From: Micromonospora sp. WMMA1363
GTDB lineage: Bacteria; Actinomycetota; Actinomycetes; Mycobacteriales; Micromonosporaceae
Assembly (NCBI RefSeq): GCF_030345795.1
Contig: NZ_JAUALB010000001.1
Span: 372,001 to 436,000, forward strand
Direction of reading: 5' to 3'
DNA length: 64,000 bases
Shown: positions 1 through 9,052 of the stretch, piece by piece
How the letters are laid out: each line of letters opens with the position of its first letter
Position numbering within the stretch: the stretch's first letter is position 1
Notes under the pieces: generated by a model
Seen by the model: only the letters and a program-made list of their open reading frames with translations
What the model was told of the DNA's origin: nothing
Databases searched by the model: none
Program-made: the position numbers and the translations under genes

Positions 1-60
1 CACCCGGATGTTGAGAAGGGGCGTTCCGCTACCCGCCGCGGGCCGGCTCGGCGCCGCCCG

Positions 61-2184
61 TCACCGACCGGGGAGAAGGATCTCGAACCACACCGTCGAG
101 CCGCGGAGGGTCGGGTCGGTGCCCCACGCGTCGGTCAGCTCCTCGATCAGCCCGAGCCCTCGGCCCCGGCTGCTCAACGTGTCGGTCTGTGCCCGGGTGA
201 CGGTGCCCCGGGTGCCCGAGTCGGCGACGGACACGAGCAGCCGTTCCGCGCTGAGGTCGATCTCGATCCGGGCGGCGGTGCCGGCGTGCAGCAGCGCGTT
301 GGTGGTCAGCTCGCTCGTGCAGAGCACCGCCGCACCGATGATCGACTCCGTCACCCGCCACTCGGTGAGCTGCGCCGTCAGCCAGTGACGTACGCGGCTC
401 GGCGCGGTCGGTTCCGCCGGTACTTCCATGCACGCCGACCGGCTGGGCCGCAGCGCGTGCTCCACGGCCAGCACGGCGACGTCGTCCTCGGTAGCGCCGG
501 GCACCGCGGCGGTCGCCACCGCGCAGAGTGCGCGTGGATCACCGCTGCCGGCCCCGGCCACCGCTGTGGCCAGCCTCGCCAGGCCAGCGCCCAGCCCCTG
601 CCGGCGCCGCTCCACCACGCCGTCGCTGAACAGCAGCAGCGTTTCGCCGGGCGAGAACCGGACGGTGGTGGACGTCGGTCGGCTGCCCAGACCCAGCGGG
701 GCGCCGGCGGTCAGGTCGGCGTACTCGGCGGATGGCTCTCCGCCGGGGCTCCGGCGGATCAGCGGCGCGGGATGGCCGGCGCTGGCGAGGGTGAGCCGAT
801 GCCGCTCGGCGTCGATCACCCCCAGGACCACGGTGACGAACAGTTCGTGCGTGTCACCTTCGGCTCCCAGACTGGTGACCAGCCCGTCGAGCCCGGCGAG
901 CACGGCATCCGGACGTGGGTCGGCCAGGGCCAGGGCGCGCAGTGCCGCCCGCACCTGCCCCATCCGGGCAGCCGCCTGCACGTCATGCCCCGCGACATCG
1001 CCGAGGACGACGGCCAACTCGCCGGCGGGCAGCTGGAACGCGTCGTAGAAGTCCCCACCGGCGGCGTTCCCGTCCACCCCCGCGTCGTACCGGGCGGCGA
1101 TCCGCAGCCGAGGCAGATCCGGCAAATGGGCTGGAAGCATGCTGCGCTGGAGAAGCTGGGCGGTGCCGTGCTGGGTCTCGAACCGGCGGGCCCGTTCGGC
1201 GGCCTGCCCGACCAGCTCCGCGACGGCGTGCAGCAACGCGTGTTCGGCGGCCGACCAGGCGTGGGCGGCCTGATGCCCGACGGTCAGGCCGCCGCGGACG
1301 ACGCAGCCGCGCAGCGGTACCGCGGCCAGCGCCCGGATCTTCTGGTCGTGGCGGTCCACCGCCACCTCCCGCAGCGGCTCCCCGTCCTCGACGAAGCGCG
1401 ATGCCCCGTTGCGGGCCGCCGCCACCACCGGCGTCGCCGAGTCCGCCGGGAAGCGCCGCCACAGCGGCGGTAGCCGTTCGTCGGCCTCGTCGATCAGCTC
1501 ACCCCGGAGCCGGCGGACCATTCGCCACCCGCCGCCGCCCTCGTCGACAGCGAACGACACCCGGTCCGCGTCGACGGAGGCGAGCACGTGGCGCAGGGCG
1601 ACCCGTGCCACGTCGTCCAGCGTGAGCGTGCCCGCGAGCGCCGCGGCGAGCTCGCTCAGGTTCTGCAACTGCCGGGTGACGTGGGTGGTCTCGGCGGCGA
1701 CGGTGAGCACGCCGGCGATCCGGCCCTGGCTGTCTCGGACGGCCGAGCATCCCCGGGTGAACACGGCGTGCTCCACCGCGCCCGAGCGGCGGCGCAGCGG
1801 CAGGGTGGTCTCCTTCTCCAGGAACGGCTCACCCGTGCGGTAGGTGCGCTCGAGGGCGTCCCCGACACCAGGCATCCGCCAGATCTCCGGGAACACCTCG
1901 GCGGCCGGGCAGCCGATCGCGCCCGGATGCCGGTCACCGATGAGGTCGGCGTAGCCCTCGTTGTACAGCAGCAGGAACTCGTCACCCAGGGCGAGTGCCA
2001 TCGGCACGGGCGAGGCGAGGACCAGGTCGACCGTCGCGCGGATCCCCGGGTCCCAGCCCGGCCACGGGCCCAGCGCGGTGCCCGCCCAGTCGTGGGCGCG
2101 GGCGGTGGCCGCCGCGCCCGATGGAGCGGATCCGCGTGAGACCGGCGCTGGCGGCATGGGCACCCGTCCAACCGTTCCTGGCAT
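61..2184 (-). CDS. SpoIIE-type PP2C phosphatase with PAS, GAF and HATPase domains
   Basis: Likely a cytoplasmic sensor that dephosphorylates an anti-anti-sigma factor and can also act as an RsbW-type kinase. Read in order: a PAS-like segment (about residues 35-150), a GAF-like segment (about 165-330), a SpoIIE/PP2C core (about 350-575, with GGDFYD and VLGDVAGHD metal-binding motifs) and a C-terminal HATPase_c domain (about 590-705, with ELTTNALLHAG and GRGLGLIEEL). The 707-aa length suits the multidomain actinobacterial family. No transmembrane segment is evident, so the signal is probably cytoplasmic. The partner sigma factor is not in the window. Domain calls are by recognition; the ligand and target are unknown. 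Confidence 0.9.
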   Translation of the reverse strand: MPGTVGRVPMPPAPVSRGSAPSGAAATARAHDWAGTALGPWPGWDPGIRATVDLVLASPVPMALALGDEFLLLYNEGYADLIGDRHPGAIGCPAAEVFPEIWRMPGVGDALERTYRTGEPFLEKETTLPLRRRSGAVEHAVFTRGCSAVRDSQGRIAGVLTVAAETTHVTRQLQNLSELAAALAGTLTLDDVARVALRHVLASVDADRVSFAVDEGGGGWRMVRRLRGELIDEADERLPPLWRRFPADSATPVVAAARNGASRFVEDGEPLREVAVDRHDQKIRALAAVPLRGCVVRGGLTVGHQAAHAWSAAEHALLHAVAELVGQAAERARRFETQHGTAQLLQRSMLPAHLPDLPRLRIAARYDAGVDGNAAGGDFYDAFQLPAGELAVVLGDVAGHDVQAAARMGQVRAALRALALADPRPDAVLAGLDGLVTSLGAEGDTHELFVTVVLGVIDAERHRLTLASAGHPAPLIRRSPGGEPSAEYADLTAGAPLGLGSRPTSTTVRFSPGETLLLFSDGVVERRRQGLGAGLARLATAVAGAGSGDPRALCAVATAAVPGATEDDVAVLAVEHALRPSRSACMEVPAEPTAPSRVRHWLTAQLTEWRVTESIIGAAVLCTSELTTNALLHAGTAARIEIDLSAERLLVSVADSGTRGTVTRAQTDTLSSRGRGLGLIEELTDAWGTDPTLRGSTVWFEILLPGR

Positions 2185-2374
2185 GCCCGCAGCCTAGCGG
2201 GACCGTCGACCGATTGACCTCGATCATGTCTCCAGCATGTTTCCCGCCACGTTGTTTAGCCTGATCAAGGCGGGTTTCGCGCGGCATGTCAAGAAAATGC
2301 AAAGGACCGGTACGGCGTGCTGTCCGAGTGACCGGGTATGCGCACCAGGCAGTCCATGCGACAGGAGGGACGTC

Positions 2375-3241
2375 ATGCCGGAAATCCTCGCGGCCAGGCA
2401 GGTCGACATCGGCACCGCCGTGGCCGACATGTGGAGGTCGGTGCTGCTGTTCATACCGAGAGCCGTCGCTTTCATCGCGATTCTCGTGATCGGATGGTTC
2501 GTCGCCAGAGCCGTCCTGAAGGTTGTGGACACAGCGTTGGAACGGGTGAGTTTCGACCGGGCCGTGGAGCGGGGCGGCATCAAGCGGGCCTTGGAACGCA
2601 CCAAGTACGACGCCAGCGACATTCTCGCGCGGCTCGCGTATTACGCGGTACTGCTGTTCACCCTGCAGTTCGCGTTCGGGGTCTGGGGGCCGAACGCGAT
2701 CAGTGACCTGATCGCCGGTGTGGTGGCCTGGCTGCCACGGGCCTTCGTGGCGATCATCATCGTGGTCGTCGCCGCCGCCATCGCGAACGCGGTCCGCGAC
2801 CTGGTGAGCGGTGCGCTCGGCGGTCTCGCGTACGGCCGGGTCCTGGCCGATCTGGTCGCCGTGTTCATCCTCGCGCTCGGTGTGATCGCGGCACTGAACC
2901 AGGTGGGTATCGCCACCACGGTGACCACTCCGGTGTTGATCGCGGTCCTCGCCACGGTCGCCGGAATCCTGATCGTCGGCGTCGGCGGTGGTCTGGTGCG
3001 CCCGATGCAGAGTCGGTGGGACGGCTGGCTGAACCGGATGGCCGAGGAGTCGCGGGCGGTGCAGGAACACCGTCGGGCGCAGGGCGCCGGTCGCGGTGAC
3101 GTCGAGCGGCAGATGGCCGACCGGACGGGCGCCGAGCGTACCGGGGCGACGTCGCGGGAGGAGTCCCCGAGCATGGCCGGCGGGCCCGGCACGTACCAGT
3201 CGGAAAACGTGGGGGACGAGACCCAGCAGTTCCGCCGTTGA
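2375..3241 (+). CDS. Conserved TM-helix protein, mechanosensitive-channel-like
   Basis: A 288-aa membrane protein with about five hydrophobic segments in the first 200 residues (for example IPRAVAFIAILVIGWFVAR and AVFILALGVIAALNQVG), followed by a hydrophilic tail rich in Arg, Glu and Gln. The pattern of repeated helix pairs with GGLxxG-type turns matches the conserved TM-helix repeat family related to small mechanosensitive channels. The ATG at 2375 is chosen because it follows AGGAGGG at good spacing; a longer reading from 2237 lacks such a site. It is divergent from the phosphatase gene. Gating and substrate are inferred only from family resemblance. Confidence 0.75.
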   Translation: MPEILAARQVDIGTAVADMWRSVLLFIPRAVAFIAILVIGWFVARAVLKVVDTALERVSFDRAVERGGIKRALERTKYDASDILARLAYYAVLLFTLQFAFGVWGPNAISDLIAGVVAWLPRAFVAIIIVVVAAAIANAVRDLVSGALGGLAYGRVLADLVAVFILALGVIAALNQVGIATTVTTPVLIAVLATVAGILIVGVGGGLVRPMQSRWDGWLNRMAEESRAVQEHRRAQGAGRGDVERQMADRTGAERTGATSREESPSMAGGPGTYQSENVGDETQQFRR

Positions 3242-3260
3242 GCACGCCGGCACGCACGAC

Positions 3261-3293
3261 GGAGGGTGCCCACGGGTATGGCGGGCACCCTCC
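3261..3293. terminator. Hairpin terminator
   Basis: GGAGGGTGCCC pairs with GGGCACCCTCC around an 11-base loop, just after the channel-like gene and before the convergent small gene. It could serve both strands. Confidence 0.65.
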
Positions 3294-3306
3294 GACGGCG
3301 GCGTGA

Positions 3307-3684
3307 TCAGACCGGAGGCAGCGGCGCGGGCCGCGGGGCGCCCAGGGACCGTGCCAGCGCGGAGACCGCGAGCAGACGGGTGAGTGGCCAATCCGGCGTG
3401 GACCAGTCGACCGGACCGGACGGTGGCTGCCAGTCGTGCTCGAGCGCGGCGGCGCGGACCCCTTCGGCGTAGCCGGCCAGGGCGGCGACGGTCAACGGGC
3501 GGCGGTCGCCGTCGAGGCTCTCCCGGATCGCGGCGGCGTGCTGGTCGACCAGTGCGAGCAGCCCCGGCCGGGTGGTGGCCGCGGCCAGCCCGTCGGCGCC
3601 CAGGGCATCGGCCAGGGTGGCCAGCGTCGACCGGGCGGAGCCGACGGCGGAACGGGGGGTGGCCTGGTTGAACGGCACGCGCAT
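3307..3684 (-). CDS. Small conserved actinobacterial protein (DUF6401-like)
   Basis: A 125-aa soluble protein of alternating helices. The segments LLALVDQHAAAIRESL, ALAGYAEGVRAAALEHDW and LLAVSALAR resemble the actinobacterial DUF6401 family, whose role is unknown. It is convergent with the channel-like gene and separated from it by a hairpin. No enzyme motif is visible. The family assignment is from memory of the pattern and should be treated as tentative; coding status is well supported by codon bias. Confidence 0.6.
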   Translation of the reverse strand: MRVPFNQATPRSAVGSARSTLATLADALGADGLAAATTRPGLLALVDQHAAAIRESLDGDRRPLTVAALAGYAEGVRAAALEHDWQPPSGPVDWSTPDWPLTRLLAVSALARSLGAPRPAPLPPV

Positions 3685-3835
3685 GGGGAACGAGGCTAAC
3701 CGGCCGGACCGCGGTCGACCTCGTCCACTCGGCGGGTACCGGATCCTCCACCGGGCCGAGCCTGGTCTGCGCCCGGCGTGCCCGGGGTGGACCGGGTCGG
3801 GGGAGGTCGGAAGGCCGGGTGGCTCCCGACCCGCC

Positions 3836-3883
3836 GACCAGGGTCACATCGTGTCGGACGACCAGGGTCACATCGTGTCGGGA
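3836..3883. repeat. 24-bp tandem direct repeat, two units
   Basis: GACCAGGGTCACATCGTGTC, followed by GG and two more bases, occurs twice in a row with a 24-base period (units starting at 3836 and 3860). It overlaps the 3' end of a small leftward reading frame, whose stop codon lies inside the second unit. Confidence 0.8.
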
Positions 3884-4128
3884 CCGGTCCGTCCGGTGGT
3901 CGAAGGGCGGTATGCGCGGTCCCGGTCGGTCGGCTCGCGACCCGCGCCGGCCGCCTGGCCGCCGCGGTCGACCGCCTCCGGCCCGTGCCCGAAAGCGGCC
4001 TCCTCACCGGCGTCGTTGCCGGTCACGTCGTCGGCCTGGCCGTCCAGCGTCGATCGGGCGACGGCCCGATCCAGCTCCCTGAGCGGAGTCCGGTCCTCGT
4101 CGCGCCACACTGCGTTGTCGTCGGTCAT
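3868..4128 (-). CDS. Small acidic hypothetical protein
   Basis: An 86-aa, strongly hydrophilic and acidic reading frame beginning MTDDNAVWRDEDRTPL. An acceptable ribosome-binding sequence (CGAGGT) lies just before the ATG. It has no hydrophobic core or recognisable motif, so it may be disordered. It sits upstream in the same direction as nothing else close by; the next leftward gene is the DUF6401-like one. The stop codon lies inside a tandem 24-bp repeat, so the C-terminus may vary between strains. Coding status is uncertain. Confidence 0.4.
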   Translation of the reverse strand: MTDDNAVWRDEDRTPLRELDRAVARSTLDGQADDVTGNDAGEEAAFGHGPEAVDRGGQAAGAGREPTDRDRAYRPSTTGRTGPDTM

Positions 4129-4176
4129 ACCTCGTGCGGTACCCGACCCCACCCCCGTGAAACCCCACGCCACGGC

Positions 4177-4205
4177 GACGGCCGCCGGCGGAGCCGGCGG
4201 CCGTC
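4177..4205. terminator. Hairpin downstream of the SRPBCC gene
   Basis: A perfect 13-bp stem, GACGGCCGCCGGC with GCCGGCGGCCGTC and a GGA loop, lies just past the stop of the leftward SRPBCC gene. There is no T-run, as is common in high-GC actinobacteria. Confidence 0.65.
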
Positions 4206-4222
4206 CCAAAGCGGTGTCGGGG

Positions 4223-4684
4223 TCACGGCTGAGGGCGGTCGACCGTGCCCCGCCAGGCGCCGGTCTCCTGACCGCGTTCCTCGATGAACTGCTTGAACCG
4301 TTCCAGGTCGGCCTTCGCCCGCCGGTCCACCACGCCGAGCTTGTCGCCGGCCTGCTCGACCGCGCCATGTGGCTCGAACTCGAGCTGGAGAGTGACCCGG
4401 CTGGAATTCTCGTCCAGCCGGTGGAAGGTGACCACACCGGCGTGCTGGGTGCCGCCGGTCGAGCGCCAGGCGACCCGCTCGTCGGGGAGCTGCTCGGTGA
4501 TCTCGGCGTCGAACTCGCGCCGTACCCCGGCGACCTCGACGGTCCAGTGGGTCAGCGTTTCGGAGAGCTGGCGGACCTCCTGCACTCCCGCCATGAAGTG
4601 CGGGAACTCCTCGAACTGGGTCCACTGGTCGTACGCGGTGCGCACCGGAACGGACACGTCCACGTGTTCCACGACGCCACCCAT
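4223..4684 (-). CDS. SRPBCC-family (START/cyclase-dehydrase-like) protein
   Basis: A 153-aa protein with the typical polyketide-cyclase/dehydrase opening, in which a Val-rich strand is followed by VRTAYDQWTQFEEFPHFM, and a closing helix with LERFKQFIEERG. These proteins form a helix-grip fold that binds hydrophobic ligands; members of this subgroup often sit among stress genes and have no defined substrate. A strong AGGAGG precedes the ATG. It is read in the same direction as the DUF2795 gene upstream (gap about 50 bases), so the two may be co-transcribed. Confidence 0.8.
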   Translation of the reverse strand: MGGVVEHVDVSVPVRTAYDQWTQFEEFPHFMAGVQEVRQLSETLTHWTVEVAGVRREFDAEITEQLPDERVAWRSTGGTQHAGVVTFHRLDENSSRVTLQLEFEPHGAVEQAGDKLGVVDRRAKADLERFKQFIEERGQETGAWRGTVDRPQP

Positions 4685-4735
4685 CAGTTGTCCTCCTCTC
4701 CGCCGGTGATCGGGTCTGGATCGTGGGGAGACCGG

Positions 4736-5152
4736 TCACCAGCGGATCGTCTCGTTCTTGTGGCCGAGGGCGGCCCAGACCTCCGAGATCGTCTGGTACC
4801 GGGTTTCCGCGGGCAGGCGCTCCAGCTCGGCGATGATGTCGGCCGGCGCGTCGTTGTTCCGCGCGTTGGCGACGAGGGCCTCGCGGTCGCCGGGCAGGGC
4901 CGACAGCGTGATGAACCGCCCGAGCCGGCTGCGCTCCTCGACGTCGTCGGAGCTCATCCCCTGTGGGTTGCCGCTGCGCAGCGCTCCGGCCGTCACGGTC
5001 TTGGGCTCCGGCTGGTCCTCGCCCGCCGGCTCCGGCTGCCGGGACTCCTCGACTCGCGAGCCGCCGGCCCCCGGCCCCTGAACGAGGCCGCTGACCTCCT
5101 GGTTCATCTGCTCGTCGACCCTCGGTCCGTGCTTGCTGCTGCCACGTTCCAT
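4736..5152 (-). CDS. DUF2795 domain protein
   Basis: 138 aa. The N-terminal half is a polar, Gln/Glu/Pro-rich linker. The C-terminal half has the compact DUF2795 pattern of helices, in which LPGDREALVANARNN is followed by IIAELERLPAETRY and a final Glu-Val-Trp-Ala helix. The family is small, common in actinobacteria and cyanobacteria, and of unknown function; it is often found beside ChaB or stress genes, as here. A GAAGG-type binding site precedes the ATG. Divergent from the ChaB gene, with about 220 bases between them. Confidence 0.75.
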   Translation of the reverse strand: MERGSSKHGPRVDEQMNQEVSGLVQGPGAGGSRVEESRQPEPAGEDQPEPKTVTAGALRSGNPQGMSSDDVEERSRLGRFITLSALPGDREALVANARNNDAPADIIAELERLPAETRYQTISEVWAALGHKNETIRW

Positions 5153-5375
5153 GCCTTCTGCGCTACCCGATGGGGTTCCTGGTAAACCGGCACACGGTCA
5201 CGTACGGCCTGGCGAGTCGGGTGGCAGTACCGCCTCCTTCGGGTCGCTCGCGCCGGCCTGCGATGCCGGGCCGCGCCGGCGCCCCCGTCGGTCGTGGTCC
5301 GCCCCCGGCGCCCGGTTTGCCGGCCGGTCACCGGGGAACGGTCGAGTGGAGACCACCGACGCGGAGGAGGACGAG

Positions 5376-5783
5376 ATGCCCGGGCGCGAGGACATGCCCA
5401 GCACGCTGCGACGCTCCCCGGAGAAGGCACAGCGCACCTGGGAGAAGACGCACGACTCGGCGGTGCAGACGTACGGCGAGGGGGAGCGGTCGCACCGTAC
5501 CGCGTTCGCAGCGGTCAAGCACGAGTTCGAGAAGGTGGGCGACCACTGGGAGCCGAAGGGCCGGAAGGGTCCGAGCGACCGGCAGGCCGCCGGCGGCGGC
5601 CCGCAGCGCCGGGCGGCCACCGCCGGGGGCGTGGACGCCAACGCCAGCAAGGACCACCTGATGGGGGTCGCGCGCGAGCTCGACGTCCAGGGCCGGTCAA
5701 AGATGACCAAGCCTGAGCTGGTCGAGGCGATCCAGAAGGCCAACACCCGCGCGACGGTGGCGGCCCGCTCCCGCCGAGGGTAG
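5376..5783 (+). CDS. ChaB-family protein with Rho-N/SAP-like C-terminus
   Basis: 135 aa. The N-terminal 60 residues match ChaB: MPSTLRRSPEKAQRTWEKTH, then a helix ending AAVKHEFEKVGDHWEPKG. After a Gly/Ala linker comes a helix-extended-helix segment (LMGVARELDVQGRSKMTKPE) like the Rho N-terminal/SAP-type nucleic-acid-binding fold. This two-part architecture is frequent in actinobacteria; the function is unknown. The ATG at 5376 follows GGAGGAGG and is preferred to longer frames. It ends in a shared hairpin with the convergent aldehyde dehydrogenase gene. Confidence 0.8.
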   Translation: MPGREDMPSTLRRSPEKAQRTWEKTHDSAVQTYGEGERSHRTAFAAVKHEFEKVGDHWEPKGRKGPSDRQAAGGGPQRRAATAGGVDANASKDHLMGVARELDVQGRSKMTKPELVEAIQKANTRATVAARSRRG

Positions 5784-5797
5784 GCGCCGACCGGGGA

Positions 5798-5841
5798 GTT
5801 GTGGTGGGGGACCTGAAACGAGGTCGGAACCCCACCACAAC
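5798..5841. terminator. Bidirectional terminator between convergent genes
   Basis: GTTGTGGTGGGG pairs with CCCCACCACAAC (12 bp), with an inner GACCT/AGGTC pairing. It lies between the stop codons of the ChaB-like gene and the aldehyde dehydrogenase gene. Confidence 0.75.
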
Positions 5842-5862
5842 CACATGCTCGACCGGAGCGGG

Positions 5863-7296
5863 CTACCAGTGGCCGCCGCCGGGTGCCTCGATGTGGACCA
5901 CCTTGGTGGCGGTGAACTCGTCGAGGAGTTCCGGGCCGTAGCCGAAGCCCTTGCCGCTGCCGCGGCGGGGGTGCGCGGCACCGCCCGGCGCGCCGCCGAA
6001 CACCGCGTTGACCTTGACCGTACCGACCGGAAGATCCCGCCAGGCCCGCTGGGCGCGGTTCATCGAGCCGGTCAGCACCGTCGCCGCCAGTCCGTACGGT
6101 GAATCCGCGGCGCACCGCAGCGCCTCGGAGAACGAGTCGACCACCACGACCGGGGCGACCGGGCCGAAGGTCTCCTCACGGACGAGGGTCATGTCGTGCC
6201 GGCAGTCCGTGACCACGGTCGCCGGGTAGAAGGCGCCCGGGCCGTCGGGGAGTGTACCGCCGGTACGGATCCGGGCACCCTCCGCGACCGCCGCGGTGAC
6301 CTGCCCGTGCACGTGGTCCCGGTGCCGCCGGTCGACGAGCGGGCCGAGTTCGGTCGCCGGGTCGCCGCCCGGGCCGGTCGGCAACGCCCGCGCCCGCTCC
6401 ACCAGGGAGTCGACGAAGTCCTCGGCCACGTCCCGGTGCACGTAGATCCGCTCCACCGCGACGCAGATCTGGCCGGCGTTGGCGAACGCGCCGACCGCAG
6501 CCTGCCCGGCCGCCCAGACCGGATCCACGTCGCCATCCACGACGAGTGGGTCGCTGCCGCCGTTCTCCAACAAAGCCTTCGCGCCGGTCCGGGCCGTCGC
6601 GGCGGCGATGGCCCGGCCGGTGGCGGTCGACCCGACGTGGGCGACCACGTCGACGTGCTGCGCGGCCAGCGCGGCGCCCACCTCGGACCCGCCGGTCAGC
6701 AGTGACAGCACCCCCGCCGGCAGTGCCTCATCGAGTGCCCTCGCCAGCAGCCAGCCGGTGGCCGGTGTCCGCTCGCTCGGCTTGTACAGCACCACGTTGC
6801 CGGTGACCAGGGCGGCGCCGAGCAGGCCGCAGGAGACGGCAACCGGGTCGTTCCACGGGGTGATCGCGGCGACCACGCCGCGGGGCTGGGGGAGCATGAA
6901 GTCCATCGCGTGGTGAGCGCCGTGCAGGGTCCGCCCGCCGCGTACCGGGGCGAGTTCCGCGTAGTGGCGCAGGGTGCCGATTCCCGCGTCGACGCCACCG
7001 CGCGCGTCTGCGACAGGCTTGCCCATCTCGGCGGTGGTGGCCCGGGCCAGCTCGTCGGCGACCGCGGCCACCGCGTCCGCCGCCCGGTGCAGCGCGGCGG
7101 CGCGCTCCGCCGGGGTGGTCGCCGCCCACTCCGCCGCAGCGCCGCGCGCCGCCTCCACCGCCTTGCCGACCTCGTCCGCCGTCGCCACCGGCACCGAGCT
7201 GACCGGAGCGCCGTCGGCCGGGTCGTGGACGACCAACTCGCCCCCCTCGCCGCCGGCACCCCATACTCCACCTATGAGCTGCGCAACCGTGTACAT
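5863..7296 (-). CDS. NAD(P)-dependent aldehyde dehydrogenase
   Basis: 477 aa, the normal ALDH length. The NAD-binding PWNDPV region, the general-base glutamate in LLENGGSDP and the catalytic cysteine in NAGQICVAVERIYVH are all present, followed by REETFGPVAPV near the C-terminus. It oxidises an aldehyde to the acid in the cytoplasm; the substrate cannot be read from sequence. It is divergent from a phytoene-desaturase-like gene with a 72-base spacer that must hold both promoters. The pairing hints at related chemistry but does not prove it. The ATG giving MYTVAQLIGG is the natural start. Confidence 0.9.
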   Translation of the reverse strand: MYTVAQLIGGVWGAGGEGGELVVHDPADGAPVSSVPVATADEVGKAVEAARGAAAEWAATTPAERAAALHRAADAVAAVADELARATTAEMGKPVADARGGVDAGIGTLRHYAELAPVRGGRTLHGAHHAMDFMLPQPRGVVAAITPWNDPVAVSCGLLGAALVTGNVVLYKPSERTPATGWLLARALDEALPAGVLSLLTGGSEVGAALAAQHVDVVAHVGSTATGRAIAAATARTGAKALLENGGSDPLVVDGDVDPVWAAGQAAVGAFANAGQICVAVERIYVHRDVAEDFVDSLVERARALPTGPGGDPATELGPLVDRRHRDHVHGQVTAAVAEGARIRTGGTLPDGPGAFYPATVVTDCRHDMTLVREETFGPVAPVVVVDSFSEALRCAADSPYGLAATVLTGSMNRAQRAWRDLPVGTVKVNAVFGGAPGGAAHPRRGSGKGFGYGPELLDEFTATKVVHIEAPGGGHW

Positions 7297-7368
7297 GCGG
7301 CGGTGGATGCCCCGGTCCGCACGGAGCAAACTCGTTTCGGCCGGTTCGACGCCGGGTAGCCGGGTCGG

Positions 7369-8973
7369 ATGAGCCAGACCGGCGCGGGAAGCATGGACGC
7401 TGTCGTCGTCGGAGCCGGCCACAACGGTCTCGTCGCCGCCAACCTGCTGGCGGACGCGGGTTGGGACGTGCTGGTGCTGGAGGCGACCGAGGTGCCGGGC
7501 GGGGCGGTCCGCTCGGCACAGGTCACCGCCCCTGGTTACCTGAGTGACCTCTACAGCTCCTTCTACCCCCTCGGATATGCGTCCCCGGTCCTGCGTGGAC
7601 TCCGTCTGAACCGGTACGGGCTGCGCTGGCGGCAGGCCCCGGACGTGCTGGCGCACCTGCTGCCGGACGGGCGGGCGGCGGTGCTCAACCGGGATCCGGA
7701 GGTCACGGCCGCCTCGCTGGAGGCGTTCGCGCCCGGCGACGGCGGGCGGTGGCTCGCCGCGTACGACGACTGGCGACAGGTTGCCGGAGCGGTGCTGGCT
7801 GCCATCACGACGCCCTTTCCACCGGTGCGTGGCAGCCTCGCGTTGCTGCGCCGGGTCCGGGTCGCCGGGTCGCTCCGGCTGGCCCGGCGGCTGGTGGTGC
7901 CGGTCCGCCGGCTCGGCGACGAACTCTTCGACGGCCCCGGCGGGCCGGCGCTGCTCGCCGGGTGCGCCCTGCACACCGACCTCTCCCCGGACGACGCCGG
8001 CTCCGGGATGTACGGGTGGCTGCTGGCGATGCTCGGCCAGCAGGTCGGCTGGCCGGTCCCGGACGGTGGTGCGCAGCGGATCACCGACGCGCTGGTGGCC
8101 CGGTTGGCCGACCGGGGCGGCCGGATCCTCTACGGCGCCCGGGTGGACCGGGTGTTGACCGCCCGGGGCCGGGCGGTGGGTGTCCGGACCGTGGGCGGGT
8201 CGCTGTGGCGGGCCCGCCGGGCGGTGCTCGCCGACGTTCCGGCGCCCGTGCTCTACCTGGATCTGGTCGGGGCCGCCGCGTTGCCGCCCCGGCTGGTCGA
8301 GGACCTAGCGCACTTCAGGTGGGACGGCTCGACGCTCAAGGTCGACTGGGCGCTCTCCGCTCCGGTGCCGTGGGCCAACCGGGCAGTGGCCACCGCCGGC
8401 ACGGTCCACCTCGGGGCGGACCTCGACGGACTGACGACCTACGCGGCCGCGCTGGCGCGCGGTGAGGTTCCACGGGACCCGTTCCTGCTGGTCGGCCAGA
8501 TGACCGTCGCCGACCCGGGTCACTCGCCGCCGGGCACCGAGTCGCTGTGGTCGTACACCCACCTGCCGTTCCGTCGACACTGGCGGGCCGAGGAGATCAC
8601 CGCGCACGTCGAGCGGATGGAACAGGTGCTGGAGAATGCCGCCCCAGGTTTCCGCAGCCTCGTCGTGGGACGGCACGTCGCCGGCCCGGCCGAGCTGGAG
8701 GGGGCCGACCCGAGTCTCGTCGGCGGGGCGCTCGGCGGCGGCACGGCCGCGGCGTACCAGCAGCTGTTCCTCCGCCCGATTCCCGGCCTCGGTCGTGCCG
8801 ACACGCCCGTGGACCGGCTCTACCTGGCCAGTTCGTCGGCGCACCCCGGCGCCGGTGTGCACGGTGCCCCCGGCGCCAACGCCGCGCGGGCCGCCCTTGC
8901 CCGTGACCGGTCGTTGAGCGGCAGCCTGTACGCGGCCACCATCGGCGCGGCCCACCGCGCGGTCTACCACTGA
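7369..8973 (+). CDS. FAD-dependent oxidoreductase, phytoene desaturase-like (CrtI family)
   Basis: 534 aa. A dinucleotide-binding site VVGAGHNGLVAANLLADAG lies at the N-terminus, followed by the EVPGGAVRS motif typical of CrtI-like and amine-oxidase-like flavoproteins, and the C-terminal pattern SSAHPGAGVHGAPG of the same superfamily. Many actinobacterial members are annotated as carotenoid desaturases, yet no other carotenoid gene lies nearby, so the substrate is open. The start may be the ATG at 7369 or the one at 7393, which begins eight codons before the Rossmann strand. Confidence 0.85.
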   Translation: MSQTGAGSMDAVVVGAGHNGLVAANLLADAGWDVLVLEATEVPGGAVRSAQVTAPGYLSDLYSSFYPLGYASPVLRGLRLNRYGLRWRQAPDVLAHLLPDGRAAVLNRDPEVTAASLEAFAPGDGGRWLAAYDDWRQVAGAVLAAITTPFPPVRGSLALLRRVRVAGSLRLARRLVVPVRRLGDELFDGPGGPALLAGCALHTDLSPDDAGSGMYGWLLAMLGQQVGWPVPDGGAQRITDALVARLADRGGRILYGARVDRVLTARGRAVGVRTVGGSLWRARRAVLADVPAPVLYLDLVGAAALPPRLVEDLAHFRWDGSTLKVDWALSAPVPWANRAVATAGTVHLGADLDGLTTYAAALARGEVPRDPFLLVGQMTVADPGHSPPGTESLWSYTHLPFRRHWRAEEITAHVERMEQVLENAAPGFRSLVVGRHVAGPAELEGADPSLVGGALGGGTAAAYQQLFLRPIPGLGRADTPVDRLYLASSSAHPGAGVHGAPGANAARAALARDRSLSGSLYAATIGAAHRAVYH

Positions 8974-9052
8974 CCGTCGGGACACCGGCACGCACCCGCC
9001 CGCCCCCGGCGGACCTGTCGGTGCCGGATGCGGCCGGGGTGGGCAGCGGCCG

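Noticed and set aside
1982..3871. A 629-codon leftward frame across the phosphatase start and the channel-like gene.
   Set aside because: Its composition follows the complement of real genes and it has no recognisable domain or ribosome-binding site.
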